Shown: positions 16,611 through 23,954 of the stretch, piece after piece | Layout: each line of letters begins with the position of its first letter | Numbering within the stretch: position 1 is the first letter of the stretch | DNA from: Mycolicibacterium arabiense | GTDB taxonomy: Bacteria > Actinomycetota > Actinomycetes > Mycobacteriales > Mycobacteriaceae | DNA: 64,000 nt | Assembly (NCBI RefSeq): GCF_010731815.2 | Contig: NZ_AP022593.1 | Location: 4,092,001-4,156,000 of the forward strand | Reading direction: 5' to 3' | The notes under the pieces: model-generated | Told to the model about the DNA's origin: nothing | Database searches by the model: none | Seen by the model: only the letters and a program-made list of their open reading frames with translations | Program-made: the position numbers and the translations under genes

Positions 16611-17719
16611 TCGTCTGGGTCATCGCCGGTCTCCTCGGCCTGGCGACCGGACTTCGCATCGGCTGGGCGCTCGTCAACAAGCAGTCGCTCGTCAGCGCAG
16701 CGATGATCCTGGCACTCGGCAGTCTGGGACTGGTGGCAGCGCTGAACTGGCAGCCGCTCACCCTGCTGATCGACACCCTGCTGCGCTGGCCGAACGTGTC
16801 AACGGTGCTGAGCCACGTCGCGTTGGTGGCATGCGCGGCCGGTAGCTGCGTGATGATCACCTCGGCGTCGTCGGCCCGCAAGCCCACGACGGTCCGACGC
16901 ATCGCGATCATCCAGTACTCGGTGGCCGCCGTCATCGCGGTCGTCACGCTGGTCGCCTTCTTCACCACGCCGCAGCAGCCAGAGATGTCGCCCGAGGAGT
17001 ACCTGCGCCGCAACCTGGGGTCCAGTGGTACGGCGTTCACGTGGCTGCTGCCGCTGCTCTACGTCCTACTGGCGCTGACCCTGGTGGCGTGGGCCGGCGT
17101 GCGCCACTCCAATCGCACGCGGCGGGGCCGCGCCCTGTTCCTGTTCACCGTCGGCATCGCGCTGATCGTCATGGCCAGTGCGTTCTTCCTGCTGCGCGCG
17201 GTGGGCAGCACCCGCTTCATCGGCGTGGGCTCGGCGGCGACTCTGCTGGGCTGCGCGATGCTGGTGGTCGCCAGCGGCTCGCTGCTGCCGAGCGTGGAGG
17301 ACTGGTTCGGTGCCAGACGCGAACTGCGCGTCATCCAGCCACTGCTTCGGGAACTGAGCCGCAGGCAGCCGAACATCGGGATCGGTGTGCGGCCGCGTGG
17401 GCCACTGCTGTTCCGGGTCGCCGAGCAGATGTCGCTGATCTCGGATGCGCTCTATCTGGAGGCCACCCGGGTGCTCGAGGATGCGGACCATCACGCATTC
17501 GACGAGCCGGGCCCCGATGTCGCACCGGAGGCACAGGCACGTCGCATCGCCGAGTGGATTCATGCCGGAGACGGCGGAGCGGAACAGACGGCAAACGACG
17601 AGTTCCCCGGCCCTACGTGGCTGCGTCAGCCGCCGACGTACTCGGATCGGGAGTGGATTCTGGCCATCGCCGATCAATATCGACGGATGAACGGCGCGGT
17701 GGAGGTTGCCGCGCCGTAA
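16607..17719 (+). CDS. Multi-pass membrane protein (DUF6545/MAB_1171c type), partner of ImmA-like protein
   Basis: A 370-residue protein. Residues 1-235 contain about seven hydrophobic helices with small loops; residues 235-370 are a soluble cytoplasmic tail beginning SVEDWFGARRELRVIQPLLREL and including LYLEATRVLEDADHHAF and a C-terminal YSDREWILAIADQYRRM. This architecture and its coupling to an ImmA/IrrE protein match the actinobacterial MAB_1171c/DUF6545 group as I know it; function unknown. The TTG at 16607 has GGAGAGG upstream inside the previous gene. The pairing suggests membrane-sensed control of the protease. Confidence 0.75.
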   Translation: MIVWVIAGLLGLATGLRIGWALVNKQSLVSAAMILALGSLGLVAALNWQPLTLLIDTLLRWPNVSTVLSHVALVACAAGSCVMITSASSARKPTTVRRIAIIQYSVAAVIAVVTLVAFFTTPQQPEMSPEEYLRRNLGSSGTAFTWLLPLLYVLLALTLVAWAGVRHSNRTRRGRALFLFTVGIALIVMASAFFLLRAVGSTRFIGVGSAATLLGCAMLVVASGSLLPSVEDWFGARRELRVIQPLLRELSRRQPNIGIGVRPRGPLLFRVAEQMSLISDALYLEATRVLEDADHHAFDEPGPDVAPEAQARRIAEWIHAGDGGAEQTANDEFPGPTWLRQPPTYSDREWILAIADQYRRMNGAVEVAAP

Positions 17720-17755
17720 GCGGCGGATCCGTCAATTTTCGCCGGACGCCGAGGG

Positions 17756-17774
17756 GGCACCGCGAGGCGGTGCC
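17756..17774. terminator. Hairpin between convergent membrane gene and espR
   Basis: GGCACCGC (17756-17763), loop GAG, GCGGTGCC (17767-17774) form an 8-bp perfect stem in the 62-bp gap between two gene ends. No U-run follows on either strand, common in mycobacteria. It probably serves as a bidirectional terminator. Confidence 0.55.
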
Positions 17775-17781
17775 GCCCGGG

Positions 17782-18180
17782 CTAATCGTCCAGGTGCTCT
17801 TGGCGGCGGAGCTCGTCGACCTTCTCGACCAGGTCCTGCTTGGCCTCGGGTGACAGGCCGACGGTCCTCGCCGCAATACGGCGGATGCCCTCGTCGCGCA
17901 TGCTCGCGAGCCACGTCAGCTCCTTGTCGAGCTTCTCGTAGTACTCGTCGTCGGTGAAGTACGCCGGCTTGATCCGGAAGAAGTTGGCAAGTGCGGCCAT
18001 GGTGGCTACCGAGGGGTTGGTCCGGTTGCCCGAGCGGAGCTGCGACAGGTACGGAGCCGACATCGTGATGCCCTCCGACTTGAGGGCAGCAATCACTTCA
18101 GCCGACGTATGCGGGCCGCGTCCGGGCGGGTAGACCGTGTCGAATAGGCGGTTCAGCCGCGCGGAAAACGTCATGCTCAT
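17782..18180 (-). CDS. espR: Nucleoid-associated regulator EspR
   Basis: A 132-residue protein, the same length as M. tuberculosis EspR (Rv3849) and nearly identical in the N-terminus: FSARLNRLFDTVYPPGRGPHTSAEVIAALKSEGI and SAPYLSQLRSGNRTNPSVATMAALANFF. It has an N-terminal XRE-like helix-turn-helix (residues 1-80) and a C-terminal dimerisation part. EspR bridges distant DNA sites, controls the espACD (ESX-1) operon and many envelope genes. The ATG at 18180 has GGAGG upstream (spacing of about 8); a second ATG two codons downstream is possible. A long upstream region carries several TTTGC motifs. Confidence 0.96.
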   Translation of the reverse strand: MSMTFSARLNRLFDTVYPPGRGPHTSAEVIAALKSEGITMSAPYLSQLRSGNRTNPSVATMAALANFFRIKPAYFTDDEYYEKLDKELTWLASMRDEGIRRIAARTVGLSPEAKQDLVEKVDELRRQEHLDD

Positions 18181-18584
18181 CGAAAAATCCTCCACTAAAC
18201 AGTACGGTCGGGCGTCTCGGTTCCGTATTTGCTGATCATCGTAGCGATTGAAGCCGCGAGAGCCAAGTGCAAACCACCCGAAACTCGACACTACCCTCCG
18301 CGGCTCTGGCCTGCCATACCGTCTAGCAGGACTTTGTCCGGGCCACGCCCGTGTCGACGAGCATCTTGGCTAAGCAAATACTAACGCGGTCGTTGTTTTG
18401 CCCAAGTCGCAGGGGCCGAAGCGCGCGTCGCATCCGGCTCGCGGATCACGCGCCGCTACCGGCGAGAACGGGTCGACGTACTGAGATCGTCATTTGCTCA
18501 GGATGTGACAACTTTATGACCTCGATAGCTACGTCATGCCCCGCACGCAGTCGGTTCACTGGACGGGCCGCGCTCTGGCTTCGG
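18181..18584. promoter_or_regulatory. espR upstream region with TTTGC motifs; no gene seen
   Basis: This 404-bp gap holds no convincing coding sequence on either strand. TTTGC, the core of the EspR-binding sequence as I remember it (TTTGC[TC][GA]), occurs at 18228 (TTTGCTG), 18398 (TTTGCCC) and 18493 (TTTGCTC) on the plus strand and at 18269-18273 and 18375-18379 on the minus strand. TATTTGCT (18226-18233) and AGCAAATA (18374-18381) form an inverted repeat 140 bp apart. The region is more AT-rich than its surroundings and likely carries espR autoregulation. Confidence 0.5.
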
Positions 18585-19325
18585 TCAGTCGCGGACGCCG
18601 GGATAGCCAGCACCCGGGGTGGTGGGTTGTGGCGACGGTTCCCGTCGTGCGGGCGCCTCGCGCCGCGCCCGGCGTGCCCGCGCGATGCTCACCGAGGCCG
18701 CCGCGATGGCCGCCACCGCGACGATGCCGGTCGACGTCAGCGCCATGACGTGCCACTTCAGCGCGTTCTCGAACAGCAGCCAGAGCCCGAACAGCAGGAA
18801 GAGCACGCTGGCCATCTGGTGCAGGAACCGCTCGGGCAGCCTGCGGTGCAACATCCTGCCGACGATGATCGCCACGCCATCGGCGAGCACCATGCCGATC
18901 GTGGCGCCGATCCACACGCCTGCCCAGTCGTTGTCACTGGCCAGCGCGACGGTGGCAAGCATCGTCTTGTCGCCGAGTTCGGCCAGCACGAACGACGAGA
19001 TGACCGCGAAGATCACGAAGCGCGGCTCGACCACGGGCGCGGCGTCGTCGTCGTTCCCGGACCGACTGTCACGCCACGTCCACGCCGCGAACAGGAGGAA
19101 CGCGATCGCCGCGGCGAAGGCGATGGGACGCTCGGGCAGCGTCAGCCCGAGGAAGTGTCCGATCAGCACGGACAGGCCGTGCACCAGGAACGCGGCGATG
19201 CCCACGCCGGACAAGACCACCCACCAGCGGTGGCGCAGCGCGTAGGTCATGGTCATCAACTGCGACTTGTCGCCGAGTTCGGCGAGGAACACGACACCGA
19301 GGCTGAGCAGAGCGGCGCTGAACAC
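18585..19325 (-). CDS. TMEM165/GDT1 (UPF0016) family manganese transporter
   Basis: A 246-residue membrane protein with the two duplicated family motifs VVFLAELGDKSQLMTM (residues about 11-26) and FVLAELGDKTMLATVALAS (about 108-126), each ExGDK(S/T) box lying in a helix, with six membrane segments in all. GDT1/MneA-type proteins move Mn2+ (and Ca2+) out of the cytoplasm. The start at GTG 19325 follows GAGAGGG by 6 nt; a GTG at 19343 is possible. The gene is directly behind a yybP-ykoY manganese riboswitch, which strongly supports Mn2+ export. Its C-terminal tail is Arg/Pro-rich. It corresponds to Rv3848 by position. Confidence 0.9.
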   Translation of the reverse strand: MFSAALLSLGVVFLAELGDKSQLMTMTYALRHRWWVVLSGVGIAAFLVHGLSVLIGHFLGLTLPERPIAFAAAIAFLLFAAWTWRDSRSGNDDDAAPVVEPRFVIFAVISSFVLAELGDKTMLATVALASDNDWAGVWIGATIGMVLADGVAIIVGRMLHRRLPERFLHQMASVLFLLFGLWLLFENALKWHVMALTSTGIVAVAAIAAASVSIARARRARREAPARREPSPQPTTPGAGYPGVRD

Positions 19326-19382
19326 GAGGGACCCTCTCGACACGTCACCCGGGCAGCGGCTCTCCGCTCTCGGGTATTCGGT

Positions 19383-19472
19383 CGAAGGTCTCGCCCACCG
19401 CGTCGGATGCGGTTCGTCTGCCGGGCTTGGCGCCAGTATGTCGACACGACGATTGGGGGCTACTCCCCTTCG
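19383..19472 (-). promoter_or_regulatory. Manganese riboswitch (yybP-ykoY), aptamer
   Basis: Read on the minus strand, the transcript has CGAAGG (19472-19467) pairing with CCUUCG (19388-19383) as P1. Between them are GGGGAGUAGC (19468-19459), AUCGUCG and UCGACAUAC (19452-19435 region), and GGGCGAGACCUU (19396-19385). These are the conserved yybP-ykoY L1 and L3 elements that bind Mn2+. The aptamer ends 57 nt before the transporter GTG. The following ACCCG...CGGGU hairpin and the local GAGGGTCCCTC self-pairing around the ribosome site offer an expression platform, so Mn2+ probably raises expression of the exporter. Confidence 0.85.
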
Positions 19473-19581
19473 CTGATACCACGACGGTAATGGCGTTTCC
19501 GCTCAGGCGCCAGTCCTGCGGCCGATTTCGGGAACCCGTATTCCGGGTTTCGTAGACCGGCGTCAGACGTTGCGAAAACCC

Positions 19582-20115
19582 TTATGCGGCAAGCAGCATG
19601 GCCAGGATTGCGGTGTCGGGATGGCTGATGGGGTCGACGCCGACGCGGCTCACCATCGACGTGACGGTTCCGTCGGACTCGGCCTCCACCCACGCCGCGC
19701 GGTGCTCGAGACCGAGGTGTGGAATGCCCGGCAGCAGGACGCATCCCGACGCCGCACCCATGCACTCGGGCAGCGACGGCGTCGTCTCCGACGGCGGGTG
19801 CAGCATGAGCAGCGCGGGCGGCTGCCGATCGGCGAAGTGGCCGGGGGCGATCGCGGACTCGCCGACCACCGTGCCCTCGGCCATGACCAATCCGATCGTC
19901 CCGGGCGCCGGGGCGTCGGGCAGTTCCTCCCGCACCCCGAAGATCGTGGTGGTGGCCAGCAGGCCCGGCAGCGACGCGACGCGGACCGCGACCCGCAGCA
20001 GCTGCGCCCACTCCTTGGTCGAATCCGGCCATCGACCGGACACCACGAATCCCTTGAGTGATCCTCCCGCGTGGAAGGGGGAGATCTCGACGGCTTTGCT
20101 CGAACCCGTGTCCAT
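19582..20115 (-). CDS. Conserved mycobacterial protein, Rv3847-like
   Basis: A 177-residue soluble protein of unknown function, matching Rv3847 in length and N-terminus from memory (MDTGSSKAVEISPFHAGGSLKGF in this copy). It is a mixed alpha/beta protein with a hydrophobic stretch around GTIGLVMAEGTVVGESAIAPG and a Ser/Pro-rich middle; no motif points to an enzyme. The ATG at 20115 has GGAGG close upstream. It lies between sodA and the manganese transporter on the same strand but is separated from sodA by a strong terminator, so it has its own promoter in 20116-20234. Confidence 0.8.
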   Translation of the reverse strand: MDTGSSKAVEISPFHAGGSLKGFVVSGRWPDSTKEWAQLLRVAVRVASLPGLLATTTIFGVREELPDAPAPGTIGLVMAEGTVVGESAIAPGHFADRQPPALLMLHPPSETTPSLPECMGAASGCVLLPGIPHLGLEHRAAWVEAESDGTVTSMVSRVGVDPISHPDTAILAMLLAA

Positions 20116-20234
20116 GTCGCCTCCGTTCGCCGACAGCCAGCTGGTTGCCCCGACACGACTGTGGGTCGATCACGTCAGGATGCGGTAGCCAGGCACTGGC
20201 ACGCAAGAGGACACGACTGCCAGAACGCAAGAGA

Positions 20235-20261
20235 AAGGCCCCGCGCGATGCGCGGGGCCTT
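20235..20261 (-). terminator. Strong hairpin terminator of sodA
   Basis: AAGGCCCCGCGC (20235-20246), a 3-nt loop, and GCGCGGGGCCTT (20250-20261) make a perfect 12-bp stem 18 bp after the sodA stop. On the sodA strand it is followed by TTTCTCTTG, a weak U-rich tail, as expected for an intrinsic terminator. Confidence 0.85.
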
Positions 20262-20278
20262 CCTTCCGACGATGGCGG

Positions 20279-20902
20279 CTAGCCGAAGATGAGGCCGTTG
20301 GCCGACGAGGTCGCCTTGGTGAAGCGGTCCTGGACGTCGGCCCAGTTGACCACGTTCCAGAAGGCCTTCACGTAGTCGGCCTTGACGTTCTTGTACTGCA
20401 GGTAGAAGGCGTGCTCCCACATGTCGACCTGCAGCAGCGGGATGATGCCCAGCGGGACGTTGGCCTGCTGGTCGTATAGCTGGAAGGTCAGCAGCCGGCC
20501 GCCGAGCGTGTCGTAGCCGAGCACGGCCCAGCCGGAACCCTGCAGCCCGTTCGCGGCGGCGGTGAACTGCGCCTGGAACTTGTCGAACGACCCGAACTGG
20601 TCGTCGATGGCAGCGGCCAGGTCGCCGGTCGGCTTGTCACCACCGTTGGGGGACAGGTTCTTCCACCAGATCGAGTGGTTGACGTGGCCACCGAGGTGGA
20701 ACGCGAGGTTCTTCTCGTTGAGGAAGATCGCCGCGTGATCGCCGGCGCTGCGCGCCTCGTCGAGCTTGGCGATCGCGTCGTTGACGCCCTTGACGTACGT
20801 CGCGTGATGCTTGCTGTGGTGGATCTCGTTGATCTGACCGGAGATGTGCGGTTCGAGCGCACCGTAGTCGTAGTCCAAATCAGGCAGCGTGTATTCAGCC
20901 AC
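20279..20902 (-). CDS. sodA: Superoxide dismutase [Fe/Mn]
   Basis: A 207-residue dismutase, same length as M. tuberculosis SodA. Metal ligands are His28 (EIHHSKHH), the His in [10 protein letters not shown], and Asp/His in [11 protein letters not shown]. It converts superoxide to H2O2 and O2; the mycobacterial protein lacks a signal peptide but is exported through SecA2 in several species. Fe versus Mn use cannot be decided from motifs alone. The ATG at 20902 opens with the expected [17 protein letters not shown]. It sits beside the riboswitch-controlled manganese transporter, fitting a shared manganese and oxidative-stress theme. Confidence 0.97.
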   Translation of the reverse strand: MAEYTLPDLDYDYGALEPHISGQINEIHHSKHHATYVKGVNDAIAKLDEARSAGDHAAIFLNEKNLAFHLGGHVNHSIWWKNLSPNGGDKPTGDLAAAIDDQFGSFDKFQAQFTAAANGLQGSGWAVLGYDTLGGRLLTFQLYDQQANVPLGIIPLLQVDMWEHAFYLQYKNVKADYVKAFWNVVNWADVQDRFTKATSSANGLIFG

Positions 20903-21048
20903 GGGTTTCCTTCCCTAGGTGATCGGTGGAGCGCGTGGATCTCAAGATCATCGTCCACATTGCTCCATGGGTGCGCACACCGCAAGGACGCGTGCGCATA
21001 CCCCAAGTCATACCCGGTCGAGGCGAAGTCCTATCGGGCGGAGCGGGG

Positions 21049-21207
21049 TCAGAACAGAATGATCAGAGCCAGGACGGCCAGCAGAGCGAGCGCGATGATG
21101 CCGGCGCGTAAACACGCCATCAGTTGGCTGCGGGTGTAGACGTGTGCTGCGGAGTTCCACTCCGACGGCGGCATGGCGGGGTTGGGACCCATGGGATGTG
21201 ATGCCAT
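21049..21207 (-). CDS. Small membrane protein, 52 residues
   Basis: A short gene. The peptide starts MASHPMGPNPAMPPSEWNSA, continues with HVYTRSQLMACLRAG and ends in one hydrophobic helix, IIALALLAVLALIILF, directly before the stop. An AGGAG ribosome site lies 6 nt before the ATG at 21207, good support for translation. Topology is probably N-in with one membrane pass. No family is recognised. It is upstream of sodA on the same strand, separated by 146 bp. Confidence 0.65.
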   Translation of the reverse strand: MASHPMGPNPAMPPSEWNSAAHVYTRSQLMACLRAGIIALALLAVLALIILF

Positions 21208-21706
21208 CACGAACTCCTGACCTGCACGAGCAATGTCGTCCCCCAGTGAGATCTGTCACAACGCGACTCAGTGACGACGATCATAGCGGGTTGCCGGCGC
21301 GTCGCGAAATCGCCGTCGCGGGCCCACCGCGGAGGCGCGGTTCGCGCACGTAGAGCGTCCGACCGTCGGTAGCGGGAGCGCGGCGCGGCACGATCGAATC
21401 ACGTTGCGCGGAACCCCCGCCGCGCAGAGTGGGCTCGAGATGGACGGGAATGATTCGCTCGGCTGGTGCGTTTGAGATGGTTCGCATGTGGGTAGATGGC
21501 GTGGTTTATCCCCAGTTGGTCACGCCGAAGTCACGGATTGCGCGGTTCAGGAGGTGTCCACACCGATCAAGGCCTGTGGATGAACCTGTGGAAACTGTGG
21601 ATAGCCTCGACATTGCTGGCATCCGCAGACTCGTGCGGATGTTGTTCATGCCAGCATTGGCATCGGCCGGACACTGGGTGCCGACGACTGAGATTGGACA
21701 CGCGTG
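21208..21706. other. Non-coding region with a cluster of DnaA-box-like 9-mers
   Basis: About 500 bp with no convincing gene. Five 9-mers resembling the DnaA box (TTATCCACA, mycobacterial TTGTCCACA) sit within 100 bp: TTATCCCCA (21506-21514), GTGTCCACA (21554-21562), and on the minus strand TGTGGATGA (21575-21583), TGTGGAAAC (21587-21595) and TGTGGATAG (21596-21604). Three of them differ from the E. coli consensus at one base. A frame at 21429-21707 crosses it but has no recognisable product. Confidence 0.5.
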
Positions 21707-22045
21707 ATGAGTGACGGGGTCGCACAGGCGGACATCGCGGACGTTCCGCTGACGTTCGGAGACTCGGTGGTGCTGCTCGACGTTCGCGAGGACGACGAGT
21801 GGCAGCAGGGCCACGTCGAGGGCGCTCAGCACATTCCGATGGGCGACGTGCCCGCCCGCATCGCCGAGATCGACGGCGACGCCAAGCTCTACGTGATGTG
21901 CCACCTCGGCGGCCGCTCGCAGCGCGTCGCCCAGTACCTCGCCCGCAACGGTTTCGAGCCGATCAACGTCACCGGAGGCATCGCCGCCTGGGCTGCTGCC
22001 GGTCGTCCCGTCGTCACCGACGACGGCCGCGTGGGCACGGTCTGA
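21707..22045 (+). CDS. Rhodanese-like sulfurtransferase domain protein
   Basis: A 112-residue single rhodanese domain. Features are VVLLDVREDDEWQQGHVEGAQHIPMGD, the CH2-A type entry, the active loop MCHLGGRS with catalytic Cys, and the terminal NVTGGIAAWAAAGRPVV motif. It would accept sulfane sulfur on the cysteine and pass it to an unknown acceptor. The ATG at 21707 is chosen; a GTG directly before it (21704) is equally possible. The following membrane gene starts 18 bp on, so the two may be co-transcribed. Confidence 0.88.
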   Translation: MSDGVAQADIADVPLTFGDSVVLLDVREDDEWQQGHVEGAQHIPMGDVPARIAEIDGDAKLYVMCHLGGRSQRVAQYLARNGFEPINVTGGIAAWAAAGRPVVTDDGRVGTV

Positions 22046-22063
22046 GAGCCGTAGGCTGGTCGC

Positions 22064-23125
22064 GTGATCCAGGTTTGTTCGCGGTGCGGGACGCGGTGGA
22101 ACGTCCGCGACCGTCAGCGAAGCTGGTGTCCGCGGTGTCAGGGCGCGCTGCTCGCACCGAGCGCCGAACCGTCCGCCGTCGCTCCGGTTTCGTCGCCCGT
22201 CGCAGCCAAGCCGGCTGATCAGGGCTGGGGGCAACGTCCGACCACGGGCACCGCGGGCGGCCAGCCGCCCAGGCTGCCACCCGGCTACCGCTGGATCGCG
22301 GTTCGCCCCGGAGCCGCCCCACCGCCACGCCACGGTCCCCGCCCACTGGGCCCGACGCCGCGCTACTCGGTCATCCCGCGCTGGGGCCTGACCGACCACT
22401 TCGACGGCCCGCAGGACGCCGCCGACGCACCCGAGGATCGCGACGGGCCGTCGGCCGCGACGGTCCGCAAGGCGCTGATCGGCACCGCGATCGTCGTCGG
22501 CGCCGCAGTGTTGATCCACCTGATCCGGTACGTGCTGCTGCTCGTCAACCGCTCGGTGCTGTTGCATCCCCTGGTGGCAGGCGCGGCCACCTGGTTCGGA
22601 GTCGCGCTCAGCGTGCTCGCTGCGTTCGCCGTCGTCGGCAGCGCGGTGGTCCTCACCAACTGGCTCATCGCCAGGCGGGCCTCGGCCTACGCCGTCGGTG
22701 GCGCGACCGATCCGCGCTCGGTGTGGGAATTGCGCGGCGGCTGCCTGGTGCCGATCGCGAACCTGGTGTGGGCGCCGGTCTTCGTCTTCGAGCTGGCCCG
22801 CACCGAGGGCAGGCTGAGCCGGCTGCGCACCGACATCGTGGCGTGGTGGTGCACCTGGGTGCTCAGCTATGCCCTGGTGATCTGGGCGTTCGCCACCAGC
22901 TTCACCCGTGACCCGCAGGGCATCGCCGACAACACGGTCACCACGATCATCGCCTACCTGGCCGGGCTGGCTGCTCTGGTGTTGGCGTATCGGGTGTTCC
23001 AGGGCTTCGAACGCAACCCCGTGGACCGGCCGTCCCGGCGCTGGATCATGGTGCCCGACGACGGGCCAGTCGAGCGGGACGCGGCGGTTCCAGTTGAGCA
23101 AGAGCAGCGGGAACCGGCAGCATAG
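22064..23125 (+). CDS. Zinc-ribbon DUF4328 membrane protein (Rv3843-like)
   Basis: A 353-residue protein. The N-terminus is a Cys4 zinc ribbon, VCSRCGTRWNVRDRQRSWCPRC (residues 4-25, with two CxxC pairs), then a Pro-rich linker including PGYRWIAVRPG, and six to seven membrane helices from residue 140 to 330, containing GGCLVPIANLVWAPVFVFELA, the conserved DUF4328 core. The tail is acidic. GTG at 22064. Function unknown; the zinc ribbon suggests a nucleic acid or protein contact on the cytoplasmic side. It is followed by glpQ1 after 4 bp. Confidence 0.82.
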   Translation: MIQVCSRCGTRWNVRDRQRSWCPRCQGALLAPSAEPSAVAPVSSPVAAKPADQGWGQRPTTGTAGGQPPRLPPGYRWIAVRPGAAPPPRHGPRPLGPTPRYSVIPRWGLTDHFDGPQDAADAPEDRDGPSAATVRKALIGTAIVVGAAVLIHLIRYVLLLVNRSVLLHPLVAGAATWFGVALSVLAAFAVVGSAVVLTNWLIARRASAYAVGGATDPRSVWELRGGCLVPIANLVWAPVFVFELARTEGRLSRLRTDIVAWWCTWVLSYALVIWAFATSFTRDPQGIADNTVTTIIAYLAGLAALVLAYRVFQGFERNPVDRPSRRWIMVPDDGPVERDAAVPVEQEQREPAA

Positions 23126-23129
23126 CCTC

Positions 23130-23954
23130 ATGAACTCGGGCGACGGCACGCTCGGTGGCCACCCCTTCGTGGTCGCTCATCGAGGCGCGTCCGCCGACCG
23201 CCCCGAGCACACCGTGGCCGCATACGACCTCGCGCTGCGCGAAGGCGCGGACGGCGTGGAATGCGACGTCAGGCTCACCCGCGACGGTCACCTGGTGTGC
23301 GTGCACGACCGCAAGGTGGATCGCACGTCGAACGGCACCGGCCTGGTCAGCGACATGACGCTGGCCGAACTGCGCGAACTGGACTACGGCGGCTGGCACC
23401 CGGGCGGCGGGGCCGGCGAGACGGGGTTGCTGACGCTCGATGGCCTGGTGTCGATGGTCCTGGACTGGAACCGCCCGGTGAAGATGTTCATCGAGACCAA
23501 GCACCCGGTGCGCTACGGCGCGCTCGTCGAGAGCAAGGTGCTGGCACTGCTACATCGCTACGGCATCGCGTCGCCGGCGTCGGCCGATCTGTCCCGCGCC
23601 GTGGTCATGTCGTTCTCCGCCGCGGCGGTGTGGCGGGTGCGGCGCGCGGCTCCGATGCTGCCCACGGTCCTACTCGGCGAGACGTCGAGGTACCTCGGCG
23701 GTAGCGCCGCCACCACGGTGGGCGCCACGGCGGTGGGCCCGTCGATCGCCACCCTGCGCGAACACCCCGAACTCGTCGACCGCGCCGCTGCCAACGGGCG
23801 CGCGATGTACTGCTGGACCGTCGACCACTTCGAGGACGTGCGCTACTGCCGCGACGTCGGCGTTGCCTGGGTGGCCACCAACCATCCGGGGCGCACCAAG
23901 GGCTGGCTGAAGTCGGGCCTGACCGGAGCGGGCGTCGACCAGCCGGACGGCTAG
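23130..23954 (+). CDS. glpQ1: Glycerophosphodiester phosphodiesterase GlpQ1
   Basis: A 274-residue GDPD TIM barrel, same length as Rv3842c. The active-site motif VVAHRGASADRPEHT (His17-Arg18), the ECDVRLTRDG acid pair and the VHD histidine are intact; FIETKH and the C-terminal WTVDH complete the family pattern. It hydrolyses deacylated phospholipids to glycerol 3-phosphate and an alcohol; recent literature links it to phospholipid recycling. No signal peptide is seen. ATG at 23130 follows the DUF4328 gene by 4 bp. Its stop codon overlaps the convergent bfrB stop in a shared CTAG. Confidence 0.93.
   Translation: MNSGDGTLGGHPFVVAHRGASADRPEHTVAAYDLALREGADGVECDVRLTRDGHLVCVHDRKVDRTSNGTGLVSDMTLAELRELDYGGWHPGGGAGETGLLTLDGLVSMVLDWNRPVKMFIETKHPVRYGALVESKVLALLHRYGIASPASADLSRAVVMSFSAAAVWRVRRAAPMLPTVLLGETSRYLGGSAATTVGATAVGPSIATLREHPELVDRAAANGRAMYCWTVDHFEDVRYCRDVGVAWVATNHPGRTKGWLKSGLTGAGVDQPDG

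Noticed and set aside
18351..19490. 379-codon plus-strand frame over the espR leader and Mn transporter
   Set aside because: It crosses the riboswitch and the membrane gene in antisense; no domain or signal is seen.
21429..21705. 92-codon plus-strand frame through the DnaA-box cluster
   Set aside because: No ribosome site or recognisable domain; it ends next to the rhodanese start.
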